From Actinopolymorpha cephalotaxi (lineage in GTDB: Bacteria; Actinomycetota; Actinomycetes; Propionibacteriales; Actinopolymorphaceae): DNA of 64,000 nt. The stretch is taken from assembly GCF_013408535.1 (NCBI RefSeq), contig NZ_JACBZA010000001.1, positions 1,882,850-1,946,849 on the forward strand. The letters are read 5' to 3'. Below the pieces are notes generated by a model that saw only the letters and a program-made list of their open reading frames with translations, did no database searches and was not told where the DNA came from. How positions within the stretch are numbered: the first letter of the stretch is position 1; every line of letters starts with the position of its first letter. Made by a program: the position numbers and the translations under genes. Positions 8,686-17,423 of this stretch are shown here, piece after piece.

Positions 8686-9918
8686 ATGCGCGGCGCGAGA
8701 CGTGTGGTGATCTGCGGGGCCGGGATCGCGGGGCTGACCCTTGCCCACCGGCTGGCCGCCGCCAACCGGGACGTGGTGCTCGTCGAGCAGGCGCCCGGCC
8801 CGCGGGAGCAGGGCTACATGATCGACTTCTTCGGGCCGGGGTACGACGTGGCCGAGCGGATGGGCCTGCTTCCCCGGCTGCGCGAGCTCGGCTACGTCGT
8901 CGAGGAGGCCGCCTGGCTGGACGATGACGGCCGGGTGCGGGCCCGGCTGGAGTACGCCCGGGTGGAGCGGGCGAGCGGCGGGCGGGTGATGAGCCTGATG
9001 CGCCCCGACCTCGAGCGGGCGCTGCGCGAAAAGCTGCCGGCGACCGTCGACCTGCGGTACGCGACGAGTGTCCGCGCCGTCGACGACCGGTCCGAGTGCG
9101 TCCGGGTCGGCCTCACCGACGGCTCGCAGATCGATGCCGACCTGCTCGTCGGCGCGGACGGCATCCACTCCGTGGTCCGCCGGCTGGTCTTCGGAGCAGA
9201 GGAGCGGTTCGTCCGTTATCTCGGCTTTCACACCGCCGCATGGGTGTTCCACGACCCGGAGGTCCGGGCGAAGGTGGGCCCGAGGTTCTGCCTCACCGAC
9301 AGCACCGGCCGCCAGCTCGGGCTGTACGCCCTGCGGGAGAGCAAGGTCGCGGTCTTCGCCGTGCACCGGGCCACGGACCCCGCCCTGCCGGCGGACCCGC
9401 GGGCCGCGCTCCGGGCGGAGTACGGCTCCCTGGGCTGGGTCGCGCCGCGGGTGGTGGACCTGGCACCCGAATCCGCGCGGATCTACTACGACCAGGTGGC
9501 CCAGGTGGAGCTTCCCCGATGGAGCCGCGGCCGCGTCGCGCTCGTCGGGGACGCCTGCGGTGCGGTCTCGCTGCTCGCCGGCCAGGGCGCGTCGTTGGGC
9601 ATGGCCGGTGCGTACGTGCTCGCCGACCACGTCGCCGCCGCGCCGACTGTCGAGGCCGGGCTGTCGGCGTACGAGCAGGCGTGGAGACCGCTCACCGAGG
9701 ACAAGCAGCGCTCGGCGCGCAGGCTCGCGCGGTGGTTCCTGCCGAGGACGCGGGCGGAGCTGGTGGTCCGCCGGGCCGCGTTGCGGCTGATGGCGCTTCC
9801 GGGCACCGACCGGCTGCTCACCGGCGCGCTCACCGGCAAGCCCGCGCCGGTCCCGACGGCCGCGGCGACCTACCCCCTCGGCACCGGCGAGGCGGCCGGT
9901 GCCCAGACCGGGTCGTAG
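8686..9918 (+). CDS. FAD-dependent monooxygenase (PHBH-type)
   Basis: 410 aa class A flavoprotein hydroxylase. The N-terminal GAGIAGLTLAHRL is the GxGxxG ADP-binding fold; DLLVGADGIHSVVRRL is the DG motif contacting FAD and NAD(P)H; VALVGDACGAVSLLAGQGASLGMAGAYVLA is the second FAD (GD) motif. It resembles the group that includes TetX-like and anhydrotetracycline-type monooxygenases, but the substrate cannot be read from sequence. The ATG at 8686 follows GAGGAG about nine bases upstream. The protein lacks a signal peptide and is probably cytosolic. It is monocistronic, converging on nrdB with a strong hairpin between them. Confidence 0.85.
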   Translation: MRGARRVVICGAGIAGLTLAHRLAAANRDVVLVEQAPGPREQGYMIDFFGPGYDVAERMGLLPRLRELGYVVEEAAWLDDDGRVRARLEYARVERASGGRVMSLMRPDLERALREKLPATVDLRYATSVRAVDDRSECVRVGLTDGSQIDADLLVGADGIHSVVRRLVFGAEERFVRYLGFHTAAWVFHDPEVRAKVGPRFCLTDSTGRQLGLYALRESKVAVFAVHRATDPALPADPRAALRAEYGSLGWVAPRVVDLAPESARIYYDQVAQVELPRWSRGRVALVGDACGAVSLLAGQGASLGMAGAYVLADHVAAAPTVEAGLSAYEQAWRPLTEDKQRSARRLARWFLPRTRAELVVRRAALRLMALPGTDRLLTGALTGKPAPVPTAAATYPLGTGEAAGAQTGS

Positions 9919-9919
9919 C

Positions 9920-9952
9920 GAGGATGGGCGGCGTAGGCCGCCGCCCATCCTC
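9920..9952. terminator. Bidirectional terminator between the FAD monooxygenase and nrdB
   Basis: Perfect 14-bp stem (9920-9933 with 9939-9952) with a five-base loop, sitting exactly in the 37-bp gap between two convergent genes. It lacks a T-run but is one of the strongest hairpins in the window. Confidence 0.8.
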
Positions 9953-9955
9953 ACG

Positions 9956-11020
9956 TCAGTCCCAGGTCAGGGCACCTCCACTTTGGTACTCGATGACCCG
10001 GGTCTCGAAGAAGTTCTTCTCCTTCTTGAGGTCCATCATTTCCGACATCCAGGGGAAGGGGTTCTCGGTCTCGGGAAAGACCGGTGTCAACCCGATCTGG
10101 ACACATCGGCGGTTGGTCACGAACCGCATGTACTTCTCGCTCAGGCCGGCGTTCAGCCCGAGCATGCCGTGCGGCAGGGTGTCGCGTCCGTAGGCGACCT
10201 CGAGCTCGCAGGCCTGCGCCAGCATCCCGCGGATCTCCTCCTGGAAGGCCGTGCTCCACAGGTGTGGGTTCTCGATCTTGATCTGGTTGATCGCGTCGAT
10301 GCCGAAGTTCAGGTGAATCGACTCGTCCCGCAGGATGTACTGGTACTGCTCGGCAATGCCGACCATCTTGTTGCGCCGGCCGAGGGACAGGATCTGTGCG
10401 AAGCCGGTGTAGAACCACATCCCCTCGAAGACGACGTAGAACGCCACCAGGTCGCGAAGGAACGCCTGGTCGCGGTCCGGTGAGCCGGTCCGGAACGACG
10501 GGTCCTCCAGGTGCCGGGTGTACTCCAGCGCCCACGCCGCCTTGTCGGTGATCGAGGGTACCTCGCGGTACATGTTGAACAGCTCGCCCTCGTCCAGGCC
10601 GAGGCTCTCGCAGACGTACTCGAACGTGTGCGTGTGCACGGCCTCCTCGAACGCCTGGCGCAGGAGGTACTGCCGGCACTCGGGGTTGGTGAGGTGCCGG
10701 TAGACCGCGAGCACGATGTTGTTGGCGACCAGCGACTCCGACGTGGCGAAGAAGCCGAGGTTGCGTTTGATCATCAGGCGTTCGTCGGCGGTCAGCCCGT
10801 CCGGCGACTTCCACAGGGCGATGTCGGCCTGCATGGACACCTCGGTCGGCATCCAGTGGTTGTTGCAGCCGGCGAGGTACTTCTCCCACGCCCACTGGTA
10901 CTTCAGGGGCAACAGCTGGTTGACATCCGCGCGCGCGTTGATCATCGCCTTGTCGTCCACGCTGACGCGGGCGGCGTGCCGGTCGATGTCTCCCAGGCCG
11001 GTCGGGTCACTGTCGTTCAT
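9956..11020 (-). CDS. nrdB: Ribonucleotide reductase class I small subunit, class Ic-like
   Basis: 354 aa R2 subunit providing the metal cofactor that starts radical chemistry in NrdA. The ligand set reads E95, E126 and H129 (EEAVHTHTF), E199 (FEGMW), E233 and H236 (DESIHLNF). The residue four after H129 is F133, where classical R2 proteins have the radical tyrosine, and the first ligand is Glu rather than Asp. Both features mark class Ic (Chlamydia-type Mn/Fe) enzymes, and the spacing equals the Chlamydia trachomatis numbering plus six. The ATG at 11020 has GGAG five bases upstream. nrdB lies 25 bp after nrdA in the same operon. Confidence 0.93.
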   Translation of the reverse strand: MNDSDPTGLGDIDRHAARVSVDDKAMINARADVNQLLPLKYQWAWEKYLAGCNNHWMPTEVSMQADIALWKSPDGLTADERLMIKRNLGFFATSESLVANNIVLAVYRHLTNPECRQYLLRQAFEEAVHTHTFEYVCESLGLDEGELFNMYREVPSITDKAAWALEYTRHLEDPSFRTGSPDRDQAFLRDLVAFYVVFEGMWFYTGFAQILSLGRRNKMVGIAEQYQYILRDESIHLNFGIDAINQIKIENPHLWSTAFQEEIRGMLAQACELEVAYGRDTLPHGMLGLNAGLSEKYMRFVTNRRCVQIGLTPVFPETENPFPWMSEMMDLKKEKNFFETRVIEYQSGGALTWD

Positions 11021-11045
11021 GGTTCTCCACACCTCGGGGGACGCC

Positions 11046-14000
11046 TTACTGGCAGGCTTCGCAGTCGGGATCGCTGATCACACAGAACGCGGTGTCCGAC
11101 GGTGGTGGCACCGTGATGCCGGCCGGGGTGAGGTCGGGCATCGGGGCGACGACCGGCACGACGGTCGTGGCCGCCACCCCCGGTCCGGCGGTCACTCCAC
11201 CGCTCGCCCCGCCGGTCACCCCGGCACCAGCCGGCTGGCTCATCCCGGCCGGTGACACCGCGTTCAGCTTCCCGTCGGTGCCGCGCAGGGTGCTCTTCTC
11301 CACGTGCGTGGCGCTCTGGGACCGCAGGTAGTACGTCGTCTTCAGCCCTCGCCGCCAGGCGAGCCGGTACAACGCGTCCAGTTGCAGGCCGCTCGGTGAG
11401 GCGACGTAGAGGTTCAGCGACTGGGCCTGGTCGAGCCACTTCTGCCGCCGGGCCGCTGCCTCCACCAGCCAGGCGGGGTCGACCTCGAACGCCGTCGCGT
11501 ACAGGGCCTTGAGGTCGGCCGGCACCCGGTCGATGGGGGTGACGCTTCCGTCGTAGTACTTCAGGTCGCTCACCATCACCTCGTCCCACAGCCCGCGGGC
11601 CTTGAGGTCGCGGACGAGGTGGGGGTTGATCGCGGTGAAGTCGCCGGACATGTTCGACTTGACGAACAGGTTGCGGTACAGCGGCTCGATCGACTGACCG
11701 ACCCCGCAGATGTTGGAGATCGTCGCGGTCGGCGCGATCGCCATCACGTTGGAGTTGCGCATGCCGGTGGTGCGGACCTGGCGGCGCAGGCTGTCCCAGT
11801 CCAGCCGGCTGGAGCGGTCCAGGTCGAGCTTGCCGTCCCGGGCCTGGGCGAGCAGGGACAGGGAGTCGATCGGCAGAATTCCCTTGCTCCACAGGGATCC
11901 CGGGAACGACGCGTAGGCTCCGCGTTCGGCCGCCAGGTCGCTGGAGGCCGCGATGGCCTCGTAGCTGAAGATCTCCGTCGTGGTGTCGGCGAACTCCACC
12001 GCCGCGTCGGAGGCGATCGGTATCCGCAGCGTGAACAACGCGTCCTGCACGCCCATCAGGCCCAGGCCGATCGGGCGGTGCCGGCGGTTGGACTCACCGG
12101 CCTGCGGGATCGTGTAGAAGTTCACGTCGATCACGTTGTCCAGCATGCGCACGGCAGCGCGCACGGTCCGTGCCAGGTGCTCGTGGTCGACGCCGTTCCG
12201 GTCGACGTGGTTGGCCAGGTTGACCGAGCCGAGGTTGCACACGGCCACCTCGGCGGCCGAGGTGTTCAGCGTGATCTCGGTGCACAGGTTGGAGGAGTGC
12301 ACCACGCCCGTGTGCTGCTGCGGGGACCGCAGGTTGCACGGGTCCTTGAACGTGATCCACGGGTGCCCGGTCTCGAACAACATGGTGAGCATCCGCCGCC
12401 ACAGCTCGACCGCCCGCAGCCGGCGGAACACCCGGATCTCGCCACGATCGGCGCGGGCCTCGTACTCCGCGTAGCGCTCGGCGAACGCCCGCCCGTACAG
12501 CTCGTGCAGGTCGGGCGCCTCGTCGGGAGAGAACAACGTCCACTGGGCGTCGGCCTCGACCCGCTGGAGGAACAGGTCCGGTATCCAGTTCGCGGTGTTC
12601 ATGTCGTGGGTGCGCCGGCGTTCGTCGCCGGTGTTCTTGCGCAGGTCGAGGAACTCCTCGACGTCGATGTGCCAGGTCTCGAGGTAGGCACAGGCGGCAC
12701 CCTTGCGCTTGCCGCCCTGGTTGACCGCGACCGCGGTGTCGTTGGCGATCTTCAGGAACGGCACGACGCCCTGGGACTGGCCGTTGGTGCCCTTGATGTA
12801 GGCGCCCATGCCGCGCACCGGTGTCCAGTCGTTGCCCAGACCGCCGGCGTACTTCGACAGCATCGCATTGTTCCGGATGCCGGTGAAGATGCCGTCCAGG
12901 TCGTCGGACACCGTGGTGAGGAAGCACGACGACAGCTGGGCCCGGGTGGTTCCGGCGTTGAACAGTGTCGGCGTGGAACACATGAAGTCGAACGACGACA
13001 GCATCTCGTAGAACTCGATCGCCCGGCGTTCCCGGTCGTCCTCGCGCAGCGCGAGCCCCATCGCCACCCGCATGAAGAACGCCTGCGGCAGCTCGAACCG
13101 CGTACCGTCGCTGTGCAGGAAGTAGCGGTCGTAGAGCGTCTGCAGCCCGAGGAACTGGAACTCCGGGTCCCGGTCGGGCCGCAGTGCGGCGCCGAGCCGG
13201 TCCAGGTCGAAGCTCGCCAGCTCGGGGTCCAGGAGTTCCAGCCGCACCGCGCGTTCGACGTACTCACGGAAGTACGCCGGGTAGCGCGGGGCCATCTCCT
13301 GCTGGCTCGCCTCGTCGGGACCGCCGCGCAGGAACGAAAGTGCCTCCCGGCGCAGCTTGTCCAGCAGCAGCCGGCCGCTGACGAGGGAGTACTCCGGGTC
13401 GGTCTCCACGAAGGTGCGGGCGGCCATCACAAGCGCGAGCTCGAGTTCGTGCTGGGTCATCCCGTCGTAGAGGTTGCGGGACACCTCGGTGAGCACCGAC
13501 TCGGCGGAGGTGGCCGGCAGCCCGCCGCAGGCCTCCTCGACGATCCGGGTGAGCCGGACGTCGTCGAGGGGATACAGCTCGCCGTCGGCGCCCTTGACGT
13601 GCATGGTGACCTCGGCGGGCTCCACCTCGACGACGGGTTCACGTTCCAGCCGGGCGCGGGTGTGCTCCTCGCGGTACAGCACGTACGCCCGGGCGACCCG
13701 GTGGTTGCCCGACCGCATCAGGGCGAGCTCCACCTGGTCCTGGATGTCCTCGATGTGGAAGATCCGGCCCAGGTCGGGGTGCCGGGTCAGCGAGGCGACG
13801 ACCTGCCGGGTGAGCAGGTCGACGGTCTCGTGGACGCGGGACGACGCGCCGGCGTCGGGGCCCTCGACCGCGAGGAACGCCTTCGCCATGGCCACCGCGA
13901 TCTTCGCCGGGTCGAACGGCGAGACGCTGCCGTCGCGGCGGACCACCTGGCGTTCGTCGGCGTCCGGGGCGGGTGGCGGTGGCGGGGTCTGCGCCGGGGA

Positions 14001-14060
14001 GCCGATCGGGGAATCCGTGACGGCCGCTGGTGTTTCGTGCGTGGTGTCGTACGTGGACAC
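11046..14060 (-). CDS. nrdA: Ribonucleotide reductase class I large subunit
   Basis: 1004 aa catalytic subunit reducing ribonucleoside diphosphates to deoxy forms. Two tandem ATP-cone-like domains stand at the N-terminus: one around residues 35-130 ([16 protein letters not shown] and following), the second around 145-245. Catalytic landmarks are [19 protein letters not shown] (first redox Cys), NLCTEI (radical Cys and Glu), CNLGSVNL (second redox Cys) and the paired tyrosines in [10 protein letters not shown]. The tail ends CEAC-Gln, a thioredoxin-accessible cysteine pair, after a long Ala/Pro/Val-rich linker. The GTG start at 14060 follows GGAGAGAG. The partner is the class Ic-like NrdB just downstream. 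Confidence 0.95.
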   Translation of the reverse strand: MSTYDTTHETPAAVTDSPIGSPAQTPPPPPAPDADERQVVRRDGSVSPFDPAKIAVAMAKAFLAVEGPDAGASSRVHETVDLLTRQVVASLTRHPDLGRIFHIEDIQDQVELALMRSGNHRVARAYVLYREEHTRARLEREPVVEVEPAEVTMHVKGADGELYPLDDVRLTRIVEEACGGLPATSAESVLTEVSRNLYDGMTQHELELALVMAARTFVETDPEYSLVSGRLLLDKLRREALSFLRGGPDEASQQEMAPRYPAYFREYVERAVRLELLDPELASFDLDRLGAALRPDRDPEFQFLGLQTLYDRYFLHSDGTRFELPQAFFMRVAMGLALREDDRERRAIEFYEMLSSFDFMCSTPTLFNAGTTRAQLSSCFLTTVSDDLDGIFTGIRNNAMLSKYAGGLGNDWTPVRGMGAYIKGTNGQSQGVVPFLKIANDTAVAVNQGGKRKGAACAYLETWHIDVEEFLDLRKNTGDERRRTHDMNTANWIPDLFLQRVEADAQWTLFSPDEAPDLHELYGRAFAERYAEYEARADRGEIRVFRRLRAVELWRRMLTMLFETGHPWITFKDPCNLRSPQQHTGVVHSSNLCTEITLNTSAAEVAVCNLGSVNLANHVDRNGVDHEHLARTVRAAVRMLDNVIDVNFYTIPQAGESNRRHRPIGLGLMGVQDALFTLRIPIASDAAVEFADTTTEIFSYEAIAASSDLAAERGAYASFPGSLWSKGILPIDSLSLLAQARDGKLDLDRSSRLDWDSLRRQVRTTGMRNSNVMAIAPTATISNICGVGQSIEPLYRNLFVKSNMSGDFTAINPHLVRDLKARGLWDEVMVSDLKYYDGSVTPIDRVPADLKALYATAFEVDPAWLVEAAARRQKWLDQAQSLNLYVASPSGLQLDALYRLAWRRGLKTTYYLRSQSATHVEKSTLRGTDGKLNAVSPAGMSQPAGAGVTGGASGGVTAGPGVAATTVVPVVAPMPDLTPAGITVPPPSDTAFCVISDPDCEACQ

Positions 14061-14520
14061 GGGCTCTCTCTCCTCGCGAGCGGAATGACGTCAGCCTCCG
14101 GCCGCGATAGGCGAGCGGGGTCCACCGGCGCCGGTGGTACGGCGTCGGGTCGACCCAGGCCTGTGCAGGTCACGCGGGGGGCGTCGGGCTCACTGCGCCC
14201 GTACCCGCACTGCATGACCATTTACCCTCGCGGCCGTCGGATCGGCGTACGCCCGGATGGGGGCGCGCGCCGACGGCAGGGCAGGAGCTTCGCCGGCAGC
14301 CGCAGGGGAGCGTCGCGCGTCACGTGCCCGCAGCGATCACCAGCACCGAGAGACTACATGTTGTGGTCTGCGATTCAGTACAACCCAACATCCGGTGTGT
14401 CGTGTCGCTCGGGGCGTGCTGGTTCCCGGCGTCCGACATGGGACGAACGCTGGTCGCCCCGCGAAGTTGATCATTACTGTGCGAGCACTCGACCTGAGGC
14501 GACGAAGGGAACCGCTCGCG
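14061..14520. other. Divergent intergenic region, nrdA / GxGYxYP gene
   Basis: 460 bp without a convincing gene. It holds two NrdR-like boxes about 290 bp from nrdA. The intervening nrdA leader is G+C rich and contains several small inverted repeats. No cobalamin riboswitch core or B12 box was recognised in it by eye, although such elements precede nrdAB in some Streptomyces. The right side must carry the promoter of the GxGYxYP gene; a TACTGT hexamer at 14475-14480 is the best -10 seen. Confidence 0.5.
14351..14398 (-). promoter_or_regulatory. Pair of NrdR-like boxes upstream of nrdAB
   Basis: Two 16-bp imperfect palindromes at 14351-14366 and 14383-14398 match the NrdR consensus (ACAC-W-ATATAT-W-GTGT) at 12 and 11 of 16 positions respectively. 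They begin 32 bp apart, about three helical turns, the spacing known for NrdR-box pairs. nrdR itself is not in this window. They are assigned to nrdA because the other flanking gene encodes an unrelated exported protein. Confidence 0.55.
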
Positions 14521-16164
14521 ATGACCGAGGAACGGTCCGGGATCTCCCGGCGGCAGGCGATGAGCCGGATGGCATGGGCAGGTGCCGGTGTCCTCGGCAT
14601 GGGTGCAGTCGACCTGGGCCGGCCACGTGCCGCGCGGGCCGACGCGGGTCCGCGCAGCCTGTTCCCGAAGGGCGTACGGCCGACCCGGCTGCACGCCGTC
14701 GCCGAGGGCGCGCTGAGCCCGGCCGAACGCGTGCTCGTCGCCACGTTGCAGGGTCAGCTGGCCCGCCCTCGGCCGGATGCCGGCTCCGAGGGGATCTACG
14801 TCGACGTGCCCGGCGTCGGCTACCCGGTGTGGCTGGCCGATCTCGCCGACCGCTACGACGTGGACGTGGTCGAGGCGACCGGCGCCTGGGACCTGGTGGA
14901 CCGCTTCGCCGGGACGGACGTGACCGACCGGCCGCTGAACCGCTACGTCCTCTACCGCGACGGCGACGGTTCGGTGAACGTCGCCACCAGCGTCGCCGGA
15001 CTGGTCGGAGCCGTCGCGGTGGAGGAGAGCCTGGAGCCCGCGGCCCGTGCGCACCGGATGCGGCGGGTCCTCGACGTTCGCGGCCGGGACGACCGCTGGG
15101 TGAAGGAGACGTTCTGGAACCGGCTGCGGCACGACGTCGCGGTCGAGCAGAAGCCGGACTTCGCCAACCAGCTACGCGACTACGCCACCATGGCCGGCGC
15201 GTTCATGTTCTTCGACGGCAACTCCGGCTTCCGGGCCGAGGTCGTCGACGACCTGGACCCGGACGCGGCCGTGATCGGCTGGGGCGACGCGTCCGCGGGG
15301 GAGGACGCCTTCGTCTCGGTCTCCTCCCGTGCCGGCGTACGGACGATCGCCGCCGACCATGCTCGCAACCTCGCACCGCTGTCCGGCATCACCCTCGACA
15401 CCGTGCGTCAACACCCGCTTGACGGCGTGCCGGTGCCGCCGCAGGGCACCCACCACGTGGCGTTCCTCGTCACCGACGGGGACAACGTGCAGTGGCTGCT
15501 CGGTGACTTCCAGAGTGACCGGAGGTGGTACGGCAGCCCGACGCGCGGAACCCTCGACCTGGGCTGGGCCGTCGCGCCCGCCCTGGTCGACCTGGCTCCG
15601 TCGGTGCTGCGGTGGTACTACGACCACGCTGCCGACGGGGCCCACCGCGACCGGTTCGTGGTCGGACCCTCCGGCGGCGGATATCTCTACCCCAGCAGGT
15701 ATCCGAAGGCTGACCTCGACCTGCACACCGACCGGCTGGCGGGGCAGATGCGCCGGGCCGACCTCGGCGTCGTGCATATTCTCGACTTCGAGTCGATGGA
15801 CGACACGTCGCTCTGGTCGAGTTACCTGCGGCACGACCAGATCGAGGGACTGGTGTACCTCGAGTACTCCCGTTACGACGCAGGCCGCGGCCGGGTGGTG
15901 TGGGTGAACGACAAGCCGGTGGTGGCTCCACGCGCCATGTTGTGGCAGGGGCTGTCCGGCGCCGACGAGGCCAGTGTGGCCGCGACGGTGAACGACGCCG
16001 GCCGCGATCCCGGCAGCGTCGACGCGTACTCGCTGGTGATCTGGCACGCGTGGAGCAAGAGTGTGGACGACGTGGCGTCGGTCGTCAACCAGTTGGCACC
16101 ACATGTACGGGTGGTGACTCCGGACGTACTCGTACGGATGATGGCCGCGAACGTGCACCGCTGA
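14521..16164 (+). CDS. Tat-exported GxGYxYP-family putative glycoside hydrolase
   Basis: 547 aa. The N-terminus has a twin-arginine signal (ISRRQAMSRMAWAGAGVLGMG, cleavage likely after ARA around residue 40). The body contains GPSGGGYLYPSRYP, the motif naming the GxGYxYP family, together with VTDGDNVQWLLGDFQ and HILDFESMDDTSLW, acidic clusters that could be catalytic. Family members occur in carbohydrate-processing loci, but no substrate is established to my knowledge. The ATG at 14521 follows AAGGGA some ten bases upstream. A GntR regulator and a sugar-type ABC cassette lie immediately downstream on the same strand, suggesting a shared glycan-use function. A strong hairpin closes the gene. 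Confidence 0.8.
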   Translation: MTEERSGISRRQAMSRMAWAGAGVLGMGAVDLGRPRAARADAGPRSLFPKGVRPTRLHAVAEGALSPAERVLVATLQGQLARPRPDAGSEGIYVDVPGVGYPVWLADLADRYDVDVVEATGAWDLVDRFAGTDVTDRPLNRYVLYRDGDGSVNVATSVAGLVGAVAVEESLEPAARAHRMRRVLDVRGRDDRWVKETFWNRLRHDVAVEQKPDFANQLRDYATMAGAFMFFDGNSGFRAEVVDDLDPDAAVIGWGDASAGEDAFVSVSSRAGVRTIAADHARNLAPLSGITLDTVRQHPLDGVPVPPQGTHHVAFLVTDGDNVQWLLGDFQSDRRWYGSPTRGTLDLGWAVAPALVDLAPSVLRWYYDHAADGAHRDRFVVGPSGGGYLYPSRYPKADLDLHTDRLAGQMRRADLGVVHILDFESMDDTSLWSSYLRHDQIEGLVYLEYSRYDAGRGRVVWVNDKPVVAPRAMLWQGLSGADEASVAATVNDAGRDPGSVDAYSLVIWHAWSKSVDDVASVVNQLAPHVRVVTPDVLVRMMAANVHR

Positions 16165-16194
16165 GGCGTGGGAGTGACGTCCCGCGACGTGTCC

Positions 16195-16223
16195 GGACGC
16201 CGTCTGCTGAGCAGGCGGCGTCC
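16195..16223 (+). terminator. Terminator hairpin after the GxGYxYP gene
   Basis: 13-bp arms (16195-16207 and 16211-16223) with a single G-T wobble and a three-base loop, starting 31 bases after the stop. It separates the exported protein from the GntR regulator transcript. Confidence 0.65.
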
Positions 16224-16283
16224 GATAACGGAAGCGCGCGAGGCAATCGTTACGAGGGCATTGCGCGATCGTGTCGGCTATAG

Positions 16284-16301
16284 GATCGTGTATCCACGAT
16301 C
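16284..16301 (+). promoter_or_regulatory. Palindromic candidate operator upstream of the GntR gene
   Basis: Perfect 7-bp inverted repeat GATCGTG-TATC-CACGATC. The same half-site GATCGTG also occurs 17 bp earlier (16267-16273), and a TATAGGAT -10-like stretch overlaps the left arm. FCD-type GntR regulators commonly bind short palindromes of this size near their own promoter, so autoregulation is the simplest reading. Confidence 0.5.
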
Positions 16302-16446
16302 GAGGGTTCTCCTCGAACGCACATCGTCCTTCGGCACTTCCCGGCCCTCGCGGGCCGACCTGAAATCTCGTTGCTCCTTACCTGAAAAGAGCCGCGGCAT
16401 GGGCGCACGTGCACGAGTGTCACTGGGTGGGCGAGGTGGAAACGTC

Positions 16447-17130
16447 GTGCTGCCCAGGCGGCAGAACCTCGCCGAGGGTGTCTACGAAGCGCTCAAGGAA
16501 ATGATCATGGACGGCGTCTTCAGCCAGGGCGCCCGAATCAACATCGACGAGGCGGCACGAGCGCTGGAGGTCTCCCAGTCGCCGGTGCGAGAGGCACTGG
16601 TCCGGCTGGAGTCGGAGGGGCTGGTCATCAAGGAACCCTTCCGGGGTTACTCGACCGCACCCCTGCTCAGCAAGGCGGAGTTCGAGGACCTCTTCGAGTT
16701 CCGGTTCGTGGTGGAGCCGTGGGCGGCCGCCCGCGCCGCCGCCGCGATCGACGACGACAAGGCCGCGCTCCTCACCAAGGAGCTGGCCTCGATACCCAGT
16801 GCGCCGGAGGGAACGTCCTACCAGGACTACCAACGGATGGCGGCGCACGACCACCGGCTGCACGACCTGATCCAGCAGCTCGGGGGAAACGTCCGGATGC
16901 GGGCGGCGTTCACCAGGACGCACTGCCATCTGCACATCATCCGCCTCAACTACGGGGCGGGAATGGGCTCGGCCGCGCTGCGCGAGCACCGAGCCCTGGT
17001 CGACGCCATCGCCGGCGGTGACGCCGACGCCGCCGCAGCCGCGATGCGGTCTCACCTGGAGGCCTCCAGGTCCCGGCTCGCGCCGTTGTACGACGGGGGT
17101 TCGGTCGCCCCGACGCCGGGAGGGGGCTGA
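16447..17130 (+). CDS. GntR-family regulator with FCD effector domain
   Basis: 227 aa cytoplasmic transcription factor. The N-terminal winged helix shows LAEGVYEALKEMIMDGVFSQGARI and the recognition segment ALEVSQSPVREALVRLESEGLV. The C-terminal all-helical FCD domain includes DLFEFRFVVEPWAA, a metal-site-like HDHRLHDLI and CHLHIIRLN, and REHRALVDAIAGGDADAAAAAMRSHLEAS. The GTG at 16447 is preferred because GAGGTGG lies seven bases upstream; an in-frame ATG at 16399 would add 16 residues. Its place between an exported carbohydrate protein and a sugar-type importer suggests it controls that locus, with a palindrome upstream as a possible site. The effector is unknown. Confidence 0.88.
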   Translation: MLPRRQNLAEGVYEALKEMIMDGVFSQGARINIDEAARALEVSQSPVREALVRLESEGLVIKEPFRGYSTAPLLSKAEFEDLFEFRFVVEPWAAARAAAAIDDDKAALLTKELASIPSAPEGTSYQDYQRMAAHDHRLHDLIQQLGGNVRMRAAFTRTHCHLHIIRLNYGAGMGSAALREHRALVDAIAGGDADAAAAAMRSHLEASRSRLAPLYDGGSVAPTPGGG

Positions 17131-17202
17131 CATGCGCCGGCTCCCCAGATCCTCGGTACGACGAAGACTCGGGCTCCACCAGCCGCGTCACAGCTGAATT
17201 CC

Positions 17203-17216
17203 GGCAATCGCTTTCC
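17203..17216 (+). promoter_or_regulatory. LacI/cre-like operator before the solute-binding gene
   Basis: The 14-mer GGCAATCGCTTTCC matches 12 of 14 bases of the GGAAAGCGCTTTCC palindrome bound by many actinobacterial LacI-family sugar regulators. It lies 208 bp before the solute-binding gene, in a 293-bp intergenic stretch without other genes. No LacI gene is present in this window, so a regulator would act from elsewhere. Confidence 0.35.
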
Positions 17217-17423
17217 CGGATCCGCTCTTCGAAGTTCACGCTGTTTGTTGCCACGGGGTGTTCGACCCTTGCCGACCTCGTGACCGCCGTAACCCGCGGC
17301 GTTCACGTCTTCGGTGTCTGCGCCGGCCGACCGGACCGCTCCGGTCGCCGGATCCGCTCCAGCCGGCCCGCCCGCAGGGGAGGGCGGCAGTTCATCGTTC
17401 CTTGGTGCAGAGGAGTAAGTGCA

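Noticed and set aside
14061-14340. Cobalamin riboswitch in the nrdA leader
   Set aside because: Some Streptomyces nrdAB operons have one, but no B12 box or conserved core could be read on the minus strand. A covariance-model search would settle it.
11619-15422. Plus-strand open frame of 1267 codons across nrdA and beyond
   Set aside because: It is antisense to nrdA and crosses into the GxGYxYP gene out of frame, so it is a shadow of codon bias.
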